The notes: generated by a model from the sequence alone, not told the origin. A stretch of 64,000 nucleotides of DNA from Limosilactobacillus pulli (GCF_947381555.1 NZ_CANCWQ010000003.1:48728-112727); one strand, 5' to 3'. Shown: positions 6,750 to 16,210, numbered from the stretch's first letter. Numbers and translations: made by a program.

Positions 6750-9407
6750 TTAAGCATTCTTGAGTGATTCAAGACGAGTCTGAGCTGCCTCCAGCTTTTG
6801 TTTCCATTCGGCAGCCTTAGTCCGTTCTTCAGCAACAACGGCTTCTGGAGCATTGTTGACAAATTTCTCGTTGCCAAGCTTCTTTTCCGAGCGTTGAACC
6901 TCTTTTTCCAACTTGGCAATTTCTTTTTCCATCCGGGCTTGCTCTTCTTTAAGATCAACCAGCTCAGCCATTGGAATGTAGACTTCAGCACCGGTTACGA
7001 TCCCGCTCATGGCCAGCTTTGGTGCTTGCGTATCGGTAGCAATCTGCAGATTGGCTGGGTGGCAGAAGCGCTTGATGTAGTCCTCATTAGCCAAAAGCAT
7101 GTCAGCATCAGCTTGGTCATCAGTCTTGATCAGCAGGTCAACCGGCTTGGACATTGGTGCATTGGCTTCGTTACGGATGTTGCGGACAGCAGTGATCAAT
7201 TCGATCAGACGTTTCATCTGTTCTTCGGATTTCTCATCGGTGAACTCATCATGAACGACTGGGTAGTCGGCAATCATGATCGACTTGCCTTCATGAGGCA
7301 TGTCTTGCCACAGTGCTTCAGTAACGAATGGCATGATTGGGTGCATCAGTTTAAGCGTTTGGTCGAGCACGTAGCCCAAGATGTTCTTAGTGTCGGCCTT
7401 TTCTGCTTCAGTACCATTGTTGAGCTTTTCCTTAGTCATTTCAATGTACCAGTCACAGAAGTCGTTCCAGATGAAGTTGTACAGACAGCGGCAGGCCTCA
7501 CCAAAATCAAACGATTCAAACTGTTCAGTAACCTGCTTGACCGTTGCGTTCAAACGACTCAAAATCCAACGGTCAGCCAGATCCCACTTATCTTGGGCCG
7601 GCAGCTTTGGTGCACCTTGCATGTCGCCAAGGTTCATGATTACGTAACGGCTGGCATTCCAGATCTTGTTAATAAAGTTCCAGGCCGCATCCATCTTCTT
7701 GTAAGAGAAACGAATATCTTGACCAGGCGTGGAACCCGTAACCAGGAACCAGCGCAATGCATCCGTACCATACTTTTCAATGACGTCCATTGGGTCAATC
7801 CCGTTGCCCAATGACTTGCTCATCTTACGACCTTGCTCGTCACGAATCAATCCGTGCAACAAGACGTTGTGGAATGGTGCCTTGCCAGTAAACTCAAGTG
7901 ACTGGAAGATCATCCGGGCAACCCAGAAGAAGATGATGTCATAGCCGCTAACTAGCGTGTTGGTTGGGAAGTAGCGCTTAAAGTCAGCAGAATCCGTATC
8001 TGGCCAGCCCATCGTTGAAAATGGCCACAAAGCCGAGCTGAACCAGGTATCCAGCACATCTTTATCCTGTTCCCAGTTTTCGGCGTCCTTTGGTGCTTCC
8101 ATACCAACGTACATTTCACCAGTCTGCTTGTTGTACCAGGCTGGAATGCGGTGGCCCCACCATAATTGACGTGAGATGACCCAGTCATGAACGTTTTCCA
8201 TCCATTGGTTGAAAGTATGCTCGAACCGTTCTGGGACAAAGTTGACCCGATCAGCCGTCTTTTGGTTGGCCAATGCTTTTTCGGCCAGTGGCTTCATCTT
8301 AACGAACCATTGCGTGGAAAGACGCGACTCAACCTGTACGCCCGTTCGTTCAGAATGGCCAACTGAGTGCACGATTGGGTCAATCTTAAGCATGTAGCCG
8401 CCGTCTTCCAAATCTTTGACGATTGCCTTACGAGCCTCGAAACGATCCATGCCGCAGTATTTGCCGGCATTTTCGTTTAACGAGGCATCCTCATTCATCG
8501 TGTTGAGCTCTGGCAGATTATGACGCTTGCCGACCAAGAAGTCGTTGGGGTCATGTGCCGGCGTGATTTTAACCATCCCAGTACCAAAGTCTGGCGTTAC
8601 GTAATCATCGGCAATGATTTCGATCTCACGGTTGACCAGTGGTACCATGACATGCTTGCCGACCAGTTCCTTGTAACGTTCATCATTTGGGTTTACGGCA
8701 ACGGCTTCATCACCAAACATGGTTTCAGGACGCGTCGTGGCAACTTCAATGTAATCCTTGCCATTAAACGTCGTACCATCCGTGAATGGGTACTTGACAT
8801 GGTAGAAGGCACCCTTGTCGTCTTTATGGATAACCTCCATGTCAGAAAGCGCCGTCCGTGCCTGTGGGTCCCAGTTGATGATGTAGGTTGCCCGGTAGAT
8901 TAGACCCTTGTTGTACAGATCAACAAAGACCTTGCGCACAGCCTTATTCAGCCCTTCATCAAGGGTAAAGCGCTCACGATCGTAGTCTACCGAGATCCCC
9001 ATCTTGGCCCATTGCTTGTGAATAATATCGGCATATTCGTCTTTCCAGTCCCAGACCTGCTGAACAAACTTTTCACGACCCAAGTCATAGCGTGAAATGC
9101 CTTGTTCGCGCAGACGAGCTTCAACCTTGGCCTGCGTTGCGATTCCGGCATGATCCATCCCTGGCAGCCATAAAACATCGTAGCCCTGCATCCGTTTTTG
9201 ACGAATGACCATATCCTGCAGCGTCGTGTCCCAGGCGTGACCCAAGTGCAGCTTACCGGTAACGTTAGGAGGTGGAATAACGATTGAATATGGTTTGGCT
9301 TTCTTATCGCCGCTTGGCTTAAAGAACCCTTCATCGATCCACCATTGATAGCGCCCTTCTTCAATTGAAGCTGGGTTGAACTTGGTGGACATGTTCTTTT
9401 CTGACAT
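6750..9407 (-). CDS. valS: Valyl-tRNA synthetase
   Basis: Class I aminoacyl-tRNA synthetase charging tRNA-Val, 885 residues, full length. The HIGH-type motif PPNVTGKLHLGHAW is near residue 50 and the KMSKS motif GRKMSKSLGNGIDP near residue 525. An editing domain lies between (TTRPETMFGDEAVAV). The C-terminal coiled coil typical of ValRS (EEQARMEKEIAKLEKEVQRSEKKL) is at residues 810-880. GGGGAA lies 7 bases before the ATG. Expression is controlled by the valine T-box immediately upstream. Confidence 0.98.
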   Translation of the reverse strand: MSEKNMSTKFNPASIEEGRYQWWIDEGFFKPSGDKKAKPYSIVIPPPNVTGKLHLGHAWDTTLQDMVIRQKRMQGYDVLWLPGMDHAGIATQAKVEARLREQGISRYDLGREKFVQQVWDWKDEYADIIHKQWAKMGISVDYDRERFTLDEGLNKAVRKVFVDLYNKGLIYRATYIINWDPQARTALSDMEVIHKDDKGAFYHVKYPFTDGTTFNGKDYIEVATTRPETMFGDEAVAVNPNDERYKELVGKHVMVPLVNREIEIIADDYVTPDFGTGMVKITPAHDPNDFLVGKRHNLPELNTMNEDASLNENAGKYCGMDRFEARKAIVKDLEDGGYMLKIDPIVHSVGHSERTGVQVESRLSTQWFVKMKPLAEKALANQKTADRVNFVPERFEHTFNQWMENVHDWVISRQLWWGHRIPAWYNKQTGEMYVGMEAPKDAENWEQDKDVLDTWFSSALWPFSTMGWPDTDSADFKRYFPTNTLVSGYDIIFFWVARMIFQSLEFTGKAPFHNVLLHGLIRDEQGRKMSKSLGNGIDPMDVIEKYGTDALRWFLVTGSTPGQDIRFSYKKMDAAWNFINKIWNASRYVIMNLGDMQGAPKLPAQDKWDLADRWILSRLNATVKQVTEQFESFDFGEACRCLYNFIWNDFCDWYIEMTKEKLNNGTEAEKADTKNILGYVLDQTLKLMHPIMPFVTEALWQDMPHEGKSIMIADYPVVHDEFTDEKSEEQMKRLIELITAVRNIRNEANAPMSKPVDLLIKTDDQADADMLLANEDYIKRFCHPANLQIATDTQAPKLAMSGIVTGAEVYIPMAELVDLKEEQARMEKEIAKLEKEVQRSEKKLGNEKFVNNAPEAVVAEERTKAAEWKQKLEAAQTRLESLKNA

Positions 9408-9459
9408 GGCAAGTTCCCCTTTCAGATTTACAGTTGTTGTTGATTGATCGGCATTAAAC

Positions 9460-9703
9460 TAAAAAGACCCGTCCTAATAAATTAGGACGAGTCTGCTCGC
9501 GGTACCACCTAAATTGAAACTCTACTGATGAAAGTTTCCGCTCTAACATGGGATATCGGCCATGAACCGGAATCACCTACTTGGTTTCAGTGCTTCTGCT
9601 CGCGAGCTACCTTCAATTCGACTGACGGGACTCTTTTTCAGCAACCGAGTCTCTCTGAACGGTCTTGTCGAATCTACTCTCTCGTTCAATGCTTGAATAG
9701 CGT
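9460..9703 (-). promoter_or_regulatory. T-box riboswitch, valine specifier (GUA)
   Basis: The leader of valS shows stem I with AGTAG on the left, an ATTCGAC/GTCGAAT helix, and the specifier loop GAA-G-GUA-G (GUA at 9610-9608). The T-box core AGGTGGTACCGCG (9510-9498) precedes a terminator (AGACTCGTCCTAA with TTAGGACGGGTCT, then five T) at 9500-9463. The discriminator-contact base is U (UGGU), matching A73. Uncharged tRNA-Val is expected to allow read-through into valS. Confidence 0.93.
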
Positions 9704-9704
9704 A

Positions 9705-9733
9705 ATGATAAAAGAAATTTTTGATAACGTCAA
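9705..9733 (-). promoter_or_regulatory. valS promoter
   Basis: TTGACG (-35) at 9733-9728 and TATCAT (-10) at 9710-9705 with a 17-base spacer on the minus strand, just upstream of T-box stem I. Confidence 0.7.
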
Positions 9734-9755
9734 GTCGATTCAAATAATTTTTTAA

Positions 9756-10262
9756 TTATTCGGCTGACTTGCTAAGTTTCTCAACTGCGTTCAATGCTGC
9801 CAGATAGTCTGGTTCATGCGTCATTTCAGGAACAATCTGTGAATAGACGATCTGACCGTCAGCATCAATGAGGAAGATTGAGCGCGCCAAGACCCCTTCA
9901 TCAGGAATCAAAAGTTTCATTGCATAGCCAAATGACTGTTCATAATCAGATAAAAGCTCAGCATTTGGGATATCATTGGCCGCGCACCAGCCCTTCTGTT
10001 CGTTAATTGGATTGGTGGAGACCGTAATCAAGCGGACGTCAGGATATTCAGCCATTGCCTTGTTGAATTTGCGTGACTGCAGCGAGCAAACCGATGTATT
10101 GATGTCTGGTACGACTGAAAATAAAGTTGGCTTGCCCAGCAGCTCACGAGTCTTAACCCGTTGATTCTGAGCATCAAACAGCTTAAAGTGAGGAATTTCC
10201 GTACCTACTTCTGGCGGATTGCCGACCAGCTGCATCTTCTCACCATTGACAGTAACTTCCAC
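9756..10262 (-). CDS. tpx: Thiol peroxidase (Tpx family peroxiredoxin)
   Basis: Reduces hydrogen and alkyl peroxides using thioredoxin; cytoplasmic, 168 residues. The peroxidatic cysteine lies in VVPDINTSVCSLQSRKFN (the family has PSIDTPVC) and the resolving cysteine is in GWCAANDI. The start is a GTG (VEVTVNGEK) 9 bases after AGGAG; a longer open frame upstream has no ribosome site. It stands alone between thiI and the valS leader promoter. No PerR-type site was recognised upstream. Confidence 0.92.
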   Translation of the reverse strand: MEVTVNGEKMQLVGNPPEVGTEIPHFKLFDAQNQRVKTRELLGKPTLFSVVPDINTSVCSLQSRKFNKAMAEYPDVRLITVSTNPINEQKGWCAANDIPNAELLSDYEQSFGYAMKLLIPDEGVLARSIFLIDADGQIVYSQIVPEMTHEPDYLAALNAVEKLSKSAE

Positions 10263-10362
10263 GATGAACGCTCCTTTCAGTTTCACAGCGTTTTTTAATT
10301 TTGTGTGGGAACAGTATACCAAATTTAGCACCATTCGAATAGCCAAATCCGGTGTTTGAAAT

Positions 10363-10400
10363 AAAAAAGCTGATGCATTAAAAAGTCTTGCATCAGCTTA
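10363..10400 (-). terminator. Terminator after thiI
   Basis: AAGCTGATGCA/TGCATCAGCTT perfect stem with T6 on the minus strand, directly beyond the thiI stop. Confidence 0.85.
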
Positions 10401-10404
10401 AATT

Positions 10405-11625
10405 TTACAGCAATTCAGCAAAAACGTCCTGATTTTGGTTTAGGAATTCGTCACCGGCATGAATCTCTGTAATCTTGATATTGTCCAGTGCTCGCTGCAT
10501 CAAGCCCTCGACGTCCAACCGTGCCTCGTAGGATCGTGCCCGTTTCAGGTTTGGCTTGGTCTTTGGCGAAGGTGGCGTAAAGACCGTGCAGCAGTCCTCA
10601 TATGGCAGAATCGACAGCTCGTAGGTATCGATTTCTTCAGCGATCTTGATGATTTCAGTCTTATCAAACGACAACACCGGACGCAGAACCGGCCACGTCG
10701 TTACATCGTTAATGGCCACCATGCTCTCCATCGTCTGCGAGGCTACCTGCCCAAGGCTCTCACCATTGAAGATGGCCAGGCCGTGTCGCTTCATGGCCAG
10801 CGCTGCAGCCAGTCTAAGCATCAATCGGCGCTGAACGGTCATCAGATAGCCTTCAGGTACTTTTTCTTTAACCGTTTCCTGAATCTCGGTAAATGGGACC
10901 TGGATAAACTTGATGCTGCCACAGTACTTAGCCAGCTTGCTGGTCAGCTCCTTTGACTTGGCCAGTGCTTGTTCGCTGGTGTATGGTGGACTATAAAAGT
11001 GCACCATTTCCAAGGAGACCCCACGCTTCATGGCCAGATAGGCAGCTACCGGCGAATCGATTCCACCAGAGAGCATCATCATGCCCTTACCCGCTGTCCC
11101 AACTGGCAGGCCACCGGCACCTTTGATCTTTTCACTGGTCAAATAAATCCCGCTCTTGCGAATTTCAACCATCAGATCAATATCTGGATGATGGACGTCA
11201 ACCGTCAAAAGGTTGGGAAATTCTTTCAGCAGGTAGGCCCCCAGCTCACGATTCATCTCAAATGTACCCATTGGGAAGCCATGGTCAGCATGCCGAGTAC
11301 TGATCTTAAACGTTGCCGGCTTTTTAACCTGTTCTCTAATCATCTTGGCAGCCGCTTTTTTAACGGCCTCAAAGTCACTATCAACACGCAGCGACGGCGA
11401 GAAGGTCTGAATGCCAAAGACCTGCTTTAGGCGGTCCATCACTTGATCACTGTCAGCACCGTTTAAATCAATATGCATCCGGTCTCTTTGCGGATGAATC
11501 TTAACCTGATCAAAGCCATGCAGCGCCTTAGTGACGTTGGCTCCCAATCGGTCAATGAAGTTCTTTTGATTGCGCCCTTTGGTTGAAAGCTCACCATAGC
11601 GCACCATGATTTCATCATATTGCAT
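10405..11625 (-). CDS. thiI: tRNA 4-thiouridine synthase ThiI
   Basis: Adenylates U8 of tRNA and transfers sulfur to give 4-thiouridine; it may also feed thiamine synthesis. The 406 residues hold an N-terminal ferredoxin-like and THUMP region (to about residue 165) and the PP-loop MMLSGGIDSPVAAYLAMKRG near residues 181-200. There is no C-terminal rhodanese domain, as in Bacillus ThiI, so sulfur should come directly from the cysteine desulfurase encoded 27 bases upstream. The ATG is 16 bases from the nearest AAGGA, a weak spacing, so the exact start is less certain. Confidence 0.95.
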   Translation of the reverse strand: MQYDEIMVRYGELSTKGRNQKNFIDRLGANVTKALHGFDQVKIHPQRDRMHIDLNGADSDQVMDRLKQVFGIQTFSPSLRVDSDFEAVKKAAAKMIREQVKKPATFKISTRHADHGFPMGTFEMNRELGAYLLKEFPNLLTVDVHHPDIDLMVEIRKSGIYLTSEKIKGAGGLPVGTAGKGMMMLSGGIDSPVAAYLAMKRGVSLEMVHFYSPPYTSEQALAKSKELTSKLAKYCGSIKFIQVPFTEIQETVKEKVPEGYLMTVQRRLMLRLAAALAMKRHGLAIFNGESLGQVASQTMESMVAINDVTTWPVLRPVLSFDKTEIIKIAEEIDTYELSILPYEDCCTVFTPPSPKTKPNLKRARSYEARLDVEGLMQRALDNIKITEIHAGDEFLNQNQDVFAELL

Positions 11626-11652
11626 TGTTAGAACAAAATTTTCCTTTCAAAA

Positions 11653-12801
11653 CTAGTCGATAATCTTTTTAAAGCCAGCATACAGCTCATCAAAGACCCG
11701 GTTGAACTCATCAGCTTCGGCCAAGGTGTTTTGGTCACCCAGACTGATTCGGACCGCACTGGTAGCAATCGAATCCGGTACCTTCATTGCTGCTAACGTC
11801 CCGGCCTCTACATGCTTTTTGGATGAGCAGGCACTGGTCGTAGAAATATAAATGTCATGCTCTTCAAAAGCATGTACGATTGTTTCGCCGCGAACGCCGA
11901 CGATTGCAAACGTCAGAATATGCGGTGCAAATGAGTCATCGTTTTTAGAAATGATCTGAACGTGATCAAAGTCTTTAATGTGATTATAAATCCGCGTCTT
12001 AACGGCTTTTTCGCGTTCAACAACCTCTTTTTCCTCTTGTTTGACCATTCGTAAAGCCCGCGCCATGGCAACAAAGCCGGCCGTATTTTCAGTCCCGTTG
12101 CGACGGCCGCGTTCCTGACCACCACCATCGATCAGCGGGGCCAGCTTGCGGCCGGCTTTGGCATATACAAAGCCGGTCCCGCGCGGTGCATGGAACTTAT
12201 GACCAGAAAAGACTGCAAAATCGACTCGGTCCGAAAAGACAATGTCATCGATTCCCTTGCCAATTGCTTGAACTGCATCGACCATGAAATGAACCTTTGG
12301 GTAGTCTTTTAAGATCTCACCGATTTCCTTGATTGGCTGAATCGTACCAATCTCGTTGTTGACCACCATCGACTCAACCAAAATCGTATCTGGCCGCAGT
12401 GCCTTTTTTACGTCTTCAGGATTGATGCGTCCCTGGTCATCGACTGGCAGATAGGTAATCTCAAAGCCAAGGTCGGCTAATCGCTCCATTGAATTACGTA
12501 CCGCAGCATGCTCAACACTGGTCGTAATGATGTGCTTGCCATATTGACGCTTTTCAATTGCTGTTCCTTTAATGACCCAGTTGTCGCCTTCTGAACCGCC
12601 ACTGGTAAAAACAATCTCACTTGGCAAAACGCTAAACAGGTCCGCGATCTGCTTACGTGCCTGCTCTTGAAGATTCCAAGCCGTCTCGCCAACCTTGTGC
12701 AGACTAGAAGGGTTGCCCCAAATCTTTTGGCAGACTTGATTATACGTATCCAAAACTTCTGGCCAGATCTGTGTCGTGGCACTATTGTCAAAATAAATCA
12801 T
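11653..12801 (-). CDS. Cysteine desulfurase (NifS/IscS family)
   Basis: PLP enzyme that takes sulfur from cysteine as a persulfide, 382 residues. The PLP lysine lies in FSGHKFHAPRG (near residue 203) and the catalytic cysteine in TTSACSSKKH (near residue 327). Its position directly before thiI matches Bacillus nifZ-thiI, so it is probably the dedicated sulfur donor for tRNA thiolation rather than a general Fe-S enzyme. AAAGGAG lies 8 bases before the ATG. Confidence 0.93.
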   Translation of the reverse strand: MIYFDNSATTQIWPEVLDTYNQVCQKIWGNPSSLHKVGETAWNLQEQARKQIADLFSVLPSEIVFTSGGSEGDNWVIKGTAIEKRQYGKHIITTSVEHAAVRNSMERLADLGFEITYLPVDDQGRINPEDVKKALRPDTILVESMVVNNEIGTIQPIKEIGEILKDYPKVHFMVDAVQAIGKGIDDIVFSDRVDFAVFSGHKFHAPRGTGFVYAKAGRKLAPLIDGGGQERGRRNGTENTAGFVAMARALRMVKQEEKEVVEREKAVKTRIYNHIKDFDHVQIISKNDDSFAPHILTFAIVGVRGETIVHAFEEHDIYISTTSACSSKKHVEAGTLAAMKVPDSIATSAVRISLGDQNTLAEADEFNRVFDELYAGFKKIID

Positions 12802-12915
12802 ACTGTGCTTGCTCCTTTAATGCACGCGGGAAAAAAGTTTTTCCTCGCAAGATATTGCCGCCGATGGATCACATCCGCGACGAAGGTTCGGCTCCTAAAA
12901 CAACGCTACATTATA
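12802..12915 (-). promoter_or_regulatory. Promoter and structured leader of the desulfurase-thiI operon
   Basis: An extended -10 (TGTTATAAT; TATAAT at 12915-12910) gives a predicted leader of about 100 bases. It contains two inverted repeats: GCCGA/TCGGC at 12892-12860, enclosing GGAT/ATCC, and a strong GCG-GGAAAAA/TTTTTCC-CGC hairpin at 12848-12826 just before the ribosome site. No known riboswitch was recognised. Confidence 0.5.
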
Positions 12916-12956
12916 ACAGATCATGAATCTTTTAACCATGATTGACGTCCGAAAAT

Positions 12957-12989
12957 AAAAAACGCGTCAACGAAATGACGCGTTTTTTA
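12957..12989 (-). terminator. Terminator after ezrA
   Basis: AACGCGTCA/TGACGCGTT stem with T runs on both sides, starting one base beyond the ezrA stop codon. It could act in both directions. Confidence 0.88.
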
Positions 12990-14696
12990 TTAAGAATTTC
13001 GCTTAAGCTCAGCGTAATATCGCTGCTCCATTTGCTTATAGGAACCCGGCTCAACTTTTTCAACGGCTTTTTCCAAGATTTCCAGACTGCCTGGATAATT
13101 ATAACGATTGAATTCATTTTGTGCCTGAGCAATTGCATCATTAATCTCTTCATGATCAATACTGAGCCGGTTGGCATATTGAATCAGCCGTTCGGTCAGT
13201 TCGGCACTATCTCTTAAGTCATCAGTTTTTTCCTGCAGTGTGGTCAGATCGTCTTGTACGATCAAGAGCTGCTTGGTAATGTCTTCCATATCGATTTTAA
13301 CTTGATTAATGGCGTCTGCCAGTTTACCGATCTCATCGCTAACCAAGAAAAAGTAGTCCAGATAGTCTTTTGGAATGCCAGGCAGATTCAATGACTCAAC
13401 TCGCCGTTTGATTGTCCGAATCTCAACTGAGAACTTTCGCAGCGTCTTTTTGGCTCGGGTCTCATCGGACTGCAGATCCGCTACGCTGTCGTTGATTTGC
13501 TGCTGTTGTTCCTCAATTGCCGTCAGCATCTTTTCGTTGTCGGTTTGTCGAGCAACAACCTGACTGTCAATAGCCTCTTCGATCGCCAAAGCTTCTTGGT
13601 CTTGATCATATGACGCCTGCAGCTGCCGCAATTGTTCATCCAGGCCACGTGCATTGGCCAACTCATCATTATTGAGCGTATAGTTGAGACTGAGACGTTC
13701 CAGTTCATCAATCAGTTCACGATTCTGCTGCTTGGCATGACTCAGATGCCGACCAACATCACGCATCAACGGTGAAACTTTTGGTCGGGCATCAAGTTCG
13801 CGTTGCATAACGTCATAGAGTTGATCAATGTGCTGCGTTAATTGGTCGTTAGCCGTTGCTGCCTCATCAACCTTTAAAGCCTCCAGATCTGCAGCCGACC
13901 GTTCACAAAGCTGATTGAGCTGGTCGATTTCCTGATCGATCTGGTCATCGGCAAAGTTGTAATGATGTCTTTTCAGCTGGTCATAGCCTTCTTTAAGCTC
14001 CTGCAGCTGGGTGGGAAATTCAGTCAGCAGCGGCTTATAAACATCTGGAACCTTTTGAATCAATTGATCCAGCTTAGCAGTATCTTCCTGCAGTTCGCTG
14101 AGCACGTCTTGAGCGGCCTCATAATCGCCCTTGGCCGTAAGCGTGGTAAACGTGGTAAAGCGCGTTTCCAGATCAGCCAAGCGTTGACGCAGAGCCGTAC
14201 TGCTCTTGCCATAACGATAACTGTTTTCTTCCAGCTCGCTACGGAACTGCTGATACTGTTTTTTCAGCTGACCAATTGCCTTTTGGTGCTCAGCCTTGGC
14301 ATCGTCGATTTTTTTCAAGCCATTCTCCAAGCTTTGCTGCTCACTGATCAGCTTGGCCGTAGCATCTTGAAGCTTGCGTAGATCTGGCTTGACTCTTAAC
14401 AGATTAAAACCATGCAGATCCTGAGCAATTTGATCGGCTAGGTCATCTACTCGACTGGCAGCTGTCAAAAATTCGTCTTGGTATTCTTCTTTAAGCTGAT
14501 TAAAATCCTTTAGTGAATCACCACTCAGCTCTGGGCGCGCATCTTCAGCGAATCGCTCGTCTAAATGAGCTGCCAAGGCGGCGGCTTTTTGATTCAGCAT
14601 CGCATCAACAGCATTGAGCGTTCTTTTTTGATAGACGTAAACACCGATGATTACCAATGCAGCAATAATTAAAATTCCGATCAACACTTGAAACAT
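12990..14696 (-). CDS. ezrA: Septation ring regulator EzrA
   Basis: Negative regulator of FtsZ ring position and linker between division and wall synthesis, 568 residues. One N-terminal membrane helix (FQVLIGILIIAALVIIGVYVY) is followed by a cytoplasmic part that is nearly all coiled coil, with many Gln, Glu, Leu and Asp (for example DDLADQIAQDLHGFNLLRV, TTLQEKTDDLRDSAEL). Length and topology match EzrA. The order desulfurase-thiI, ezrA, fRMsr and rpsD is conserved in Firmicutes and supports the call. Confidence 0.93.
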   Translation of the reverse strand: MFQVLIGILIIAALVIIGVYVYQKRTLNAVDAMLNQKAAALAAHLDERFAEDARPELSGDSLKDFNQLKEEYQDEFLTAASRVDDLADQIAQDLHGFNLLRVKPDLRKLQDATAKLISEQQSLENGLKKIDDAKAEHQKAIGQLKKQYQQFRSELEENSYRYGKSSTALRQRLADLETRFTTFTTLTAKGDYEAAQDVLSELQEDTAKLDQLIQKVPDVYKPLLTEFPTQLQELKEGYDQLKRHHYNFADDQIDQEIDQLNQLCERSAADLEALKVDEAATANDQLTQHIDQLYDVMQRELDARPKVSPLMRDVGRHLSHAKQQNRELIDELERLSLNYTLNNDELANARGLDEQLRQLQASYDQDQEALAIEEAIDSQVVARQTDNEKMLTAIEEQQQQINDSVADLQSDETRAKKTLRKFSVEIRTIKRRVESLNLPGIPKDYLDYFFLVSDEIGKLADAINQVKIDMEDITKQLLIVQDDLTTLQEKTDDLRDSAELTERLIQYANRLSIDHEEINDAIAQAQNEFNRYNYPGSLEILEKAVEKVEPGSYKQMEQRYYAELKRNS

Positions 14697-14824
14697 CTAT
14701 ATCCCACCTAAATTTTGCACGGTTTATGCTTTGTTTTTTTCACCGTTTAATTTAAAATTCTACTAATTAAAATTATATCATATCTATACTTGACAACTTA
14801 TTATTTATCGGAGGGATTTTTACA

Positions 14825-15280
14825 TTGCCAGATTTTAAGCTTATCAATGCCCAACTGGCCGCCTTGTTGGCAAATGAGACCAATCTGATTGCCAACCTGG
14901 CCAATGCCTCAGCACTGTTAAACGACAGCGTCGATCAATTAAACTGGACCGGCTTTTATCTTTATGATCCTAAAGGCGATGAACTGGTCTTAGGCCCATT
15001 CCAAGGTCATCCCGCCTGCATGCATATCGCAATGAACAAGGGCGTCTGCGGCCAGGCAGCAGCTCAGAAGCAAACCCTGGCAGTCGATGACGTCACCACT
15101 TTTCCCGGCTACATTTCATGCGATGCGGCTGCTCAATCTGAGCTGGTCGTTCCGTTGATTAATCATCAGCGACTGGTGGGCGTCTTAGATTTGGATGCAC
15201 CAGTCAAGAACCGTTTTGATGCAAAATTACAGATCGGCATCAAATCTTTTGTCGATGAACTGATCAAACATCTTGACTAA
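14825..15280 (+). CDS. Free methionine-(R)-sulfoxide reductase (GAF domain)
   Basis: Single GAF domain of 151 residues that reduces free Met-R-sulfoxide. The three fRMsr cysteines are visible: GHPACMHIAMNKGVCGQAAA (two) and YISCDAAAQSELVVPL (one). The start is TTG, 9 bases after GGAGGG. It is encoded divergently from ezrA and just before rpsD, the same place as Bacillus ytsP. The three cysteines separate it from regulatory GAF proteins. Confidence 0.88.
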   Translation: MPDFKLINAQLAALLANETNLIANLANASALLNDSVDQLNWTGFYLYDPKGDELVLGPFQGHPACMHIAMNKGVCGQAAAQKQTLAVDDVTTFPGYISCDAAAQSELVVPLINHQRLVGVLDLDAPVKNRFDAKLQIGIKSFVDELIKHLD

Positions 15281-15299
15281 GCCGGTTTTTCGCGTTAAA

Positions 15300-15473
15300 G
15301 TACTCTTTGTGTAAAATAATGCAGCAGTGAGGGGCAAGCTCGTCAACAGACCAATGCCGCATGGTGTTTCCAGTAACCCAGCTGCAAGGGTGAACGATCC
15401 AATTGGCCTGCACGAATGTCAAGCTCACATCGGATTATTTTACTCCAAATAATTTTATTGGAGGAATTCTAAT
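15300..15473 (+). promoter_or_regulatory. rpsD promoter and leader (probable S4 leader)
   Basis: An extended -10 (TGTGTAAAAT near 15310) is followed by about 150 untranslated bases rich in short inverted repeats before GGAGG and the rpsD ATG. In Firmicutes rpsD is autoregulated by S4 binding to such a leader. The exact fold was not derived here, so the leader function is inferred from position. Confidence 0.5.
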
Positions 15474-16082
15474 ATGTCTCGTTACACTGGCCCTAGCTGG
15501 CGTGTATCTCGCCGTCTTGGCATGTCTCTGTCCGGTACCGGTAAGGAACTGGCTCGCCGCAACTACGCACCTGGTGATCACGGTAATGACCGTCGTGGCC
15601 GCCTGTCTGAATACGGTATGCAACTGCGCGAAAAGCAAAAGCTGCGTTACATGTACGGTATGACTGAACGTCAATTCCGTAACCTGTTCAAGCGTGCCGG
15701 CAAGATCAAGGAAGGTACTCACGGTACCAACTTCATGGTTCTGTTGGAACGTCGTCTGGACAACATGGTTTACCGTCTGGGTCTGGCTACTACTCGTCGT
15801 CAAGCTCGTCAATTGGTTAACCACGGTCACATTACCGTAGATGGCAAGCGTGTTGACATTCCTTCCTTCGAAGTTAAGGTTGGTCAAGTCATCTCCGTTC
15901 GCGACAAGTCCAAGAACCTGGACGTTATCAAGAACGCTGTTGAAGCCGTTGTTGCTCGTCCATCTTACGTTGAATTCGACGCTGACAAGCTCGAAGGTAA
16001 GCTGGTTCGCCTGCCAGAACGTGAAGACATGAACGCCGACATCGACGAATCGCTGATTGTCGAATTCTACAACAAGCTGTAA
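15474..16082 (+). CDS. rpsD: 30S ribosomal protein S4
   Basis: Primary 16S rRNA-binding protein that nucleates the small subunit, 202 residues. MSRYTGPSWRVSRRLG and GTGKELARRNYAPGDHG are typical of the N-terminus. The S4 RNA-binding domain (RRLDNMVYRLGLATTRRQARQLVNHGHITVDGKRV, in two parts) covers about residues 90-155. Codon use is strongly biased, as expected for a highly expressed gene. Monocistronic with its own terminator. S4 probably also represses its own translation. Confidence 0.98.
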   Translation: MSRYTGPSWRVSRRLGMSLSGTGKELARRNYAPGDHGNDRRGRLSEYGMQLREKQKLRYMYGMTERQFRNLFKRAGKIKEGTHGTNFMVLLERRLDNMVYRLGLATTRRQARQLVNHGHITVDGKRVDIPSFEVKVGQVISVRDKSKNLDVIKNAVEAVVARPSYVEFDADKLEGKLVRLPEREDMNADIDESLIVEFYNKL

Positions 16083-16101
16083 TCATTGATTGCTGCTTCA
16101 T

Positions 16102-16137
16102 AAAAAGCCTTGTGATGTTAAGTCACAGGGCTTTTTT
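16102..16137 (+). terminator. rpsD terminator
   Basis: AAAAAGCCCTGTGA-type stem (GCCTTGTGA/TCACAGGGC) followed by six T, 20 bases after the rpsD stop. Confidence 0.88.
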
Positions 16138-16161
16138 ACTGTAAGTATTTATAATCAAAAT

Positions 16162-16210
16162 CAAAAAGACATGATCGATCAGGATGGGAAATCGATCATG
16201 CCTTTTTCTT
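16162..16210 (-). terminator. Terminator after transketolase
   Basis: Perfect CATGATCGAT/ATCGATCATG stem with T-rich tails on both strands (TCTTTTTG on minus). It lies 78 bases beyond the transketolase stop and could work in both directions. Confidence 0.7.

Noticed and set aside
6798..7814. Long open frame (338 codons) on the plus strand opposite valS
   Set aside because: It lies wholly inside the clear valS gene, has no ribosome site, and its composition is that of an antisense shadow.
15435..15887. Open frame of 150 codons antisense to rpsD
   Set aside because: Explained by the strong codon bias of rpsD on the other strand; the translated sequence looks like a low-complexity Val/Thr/Gln-rich artefact.
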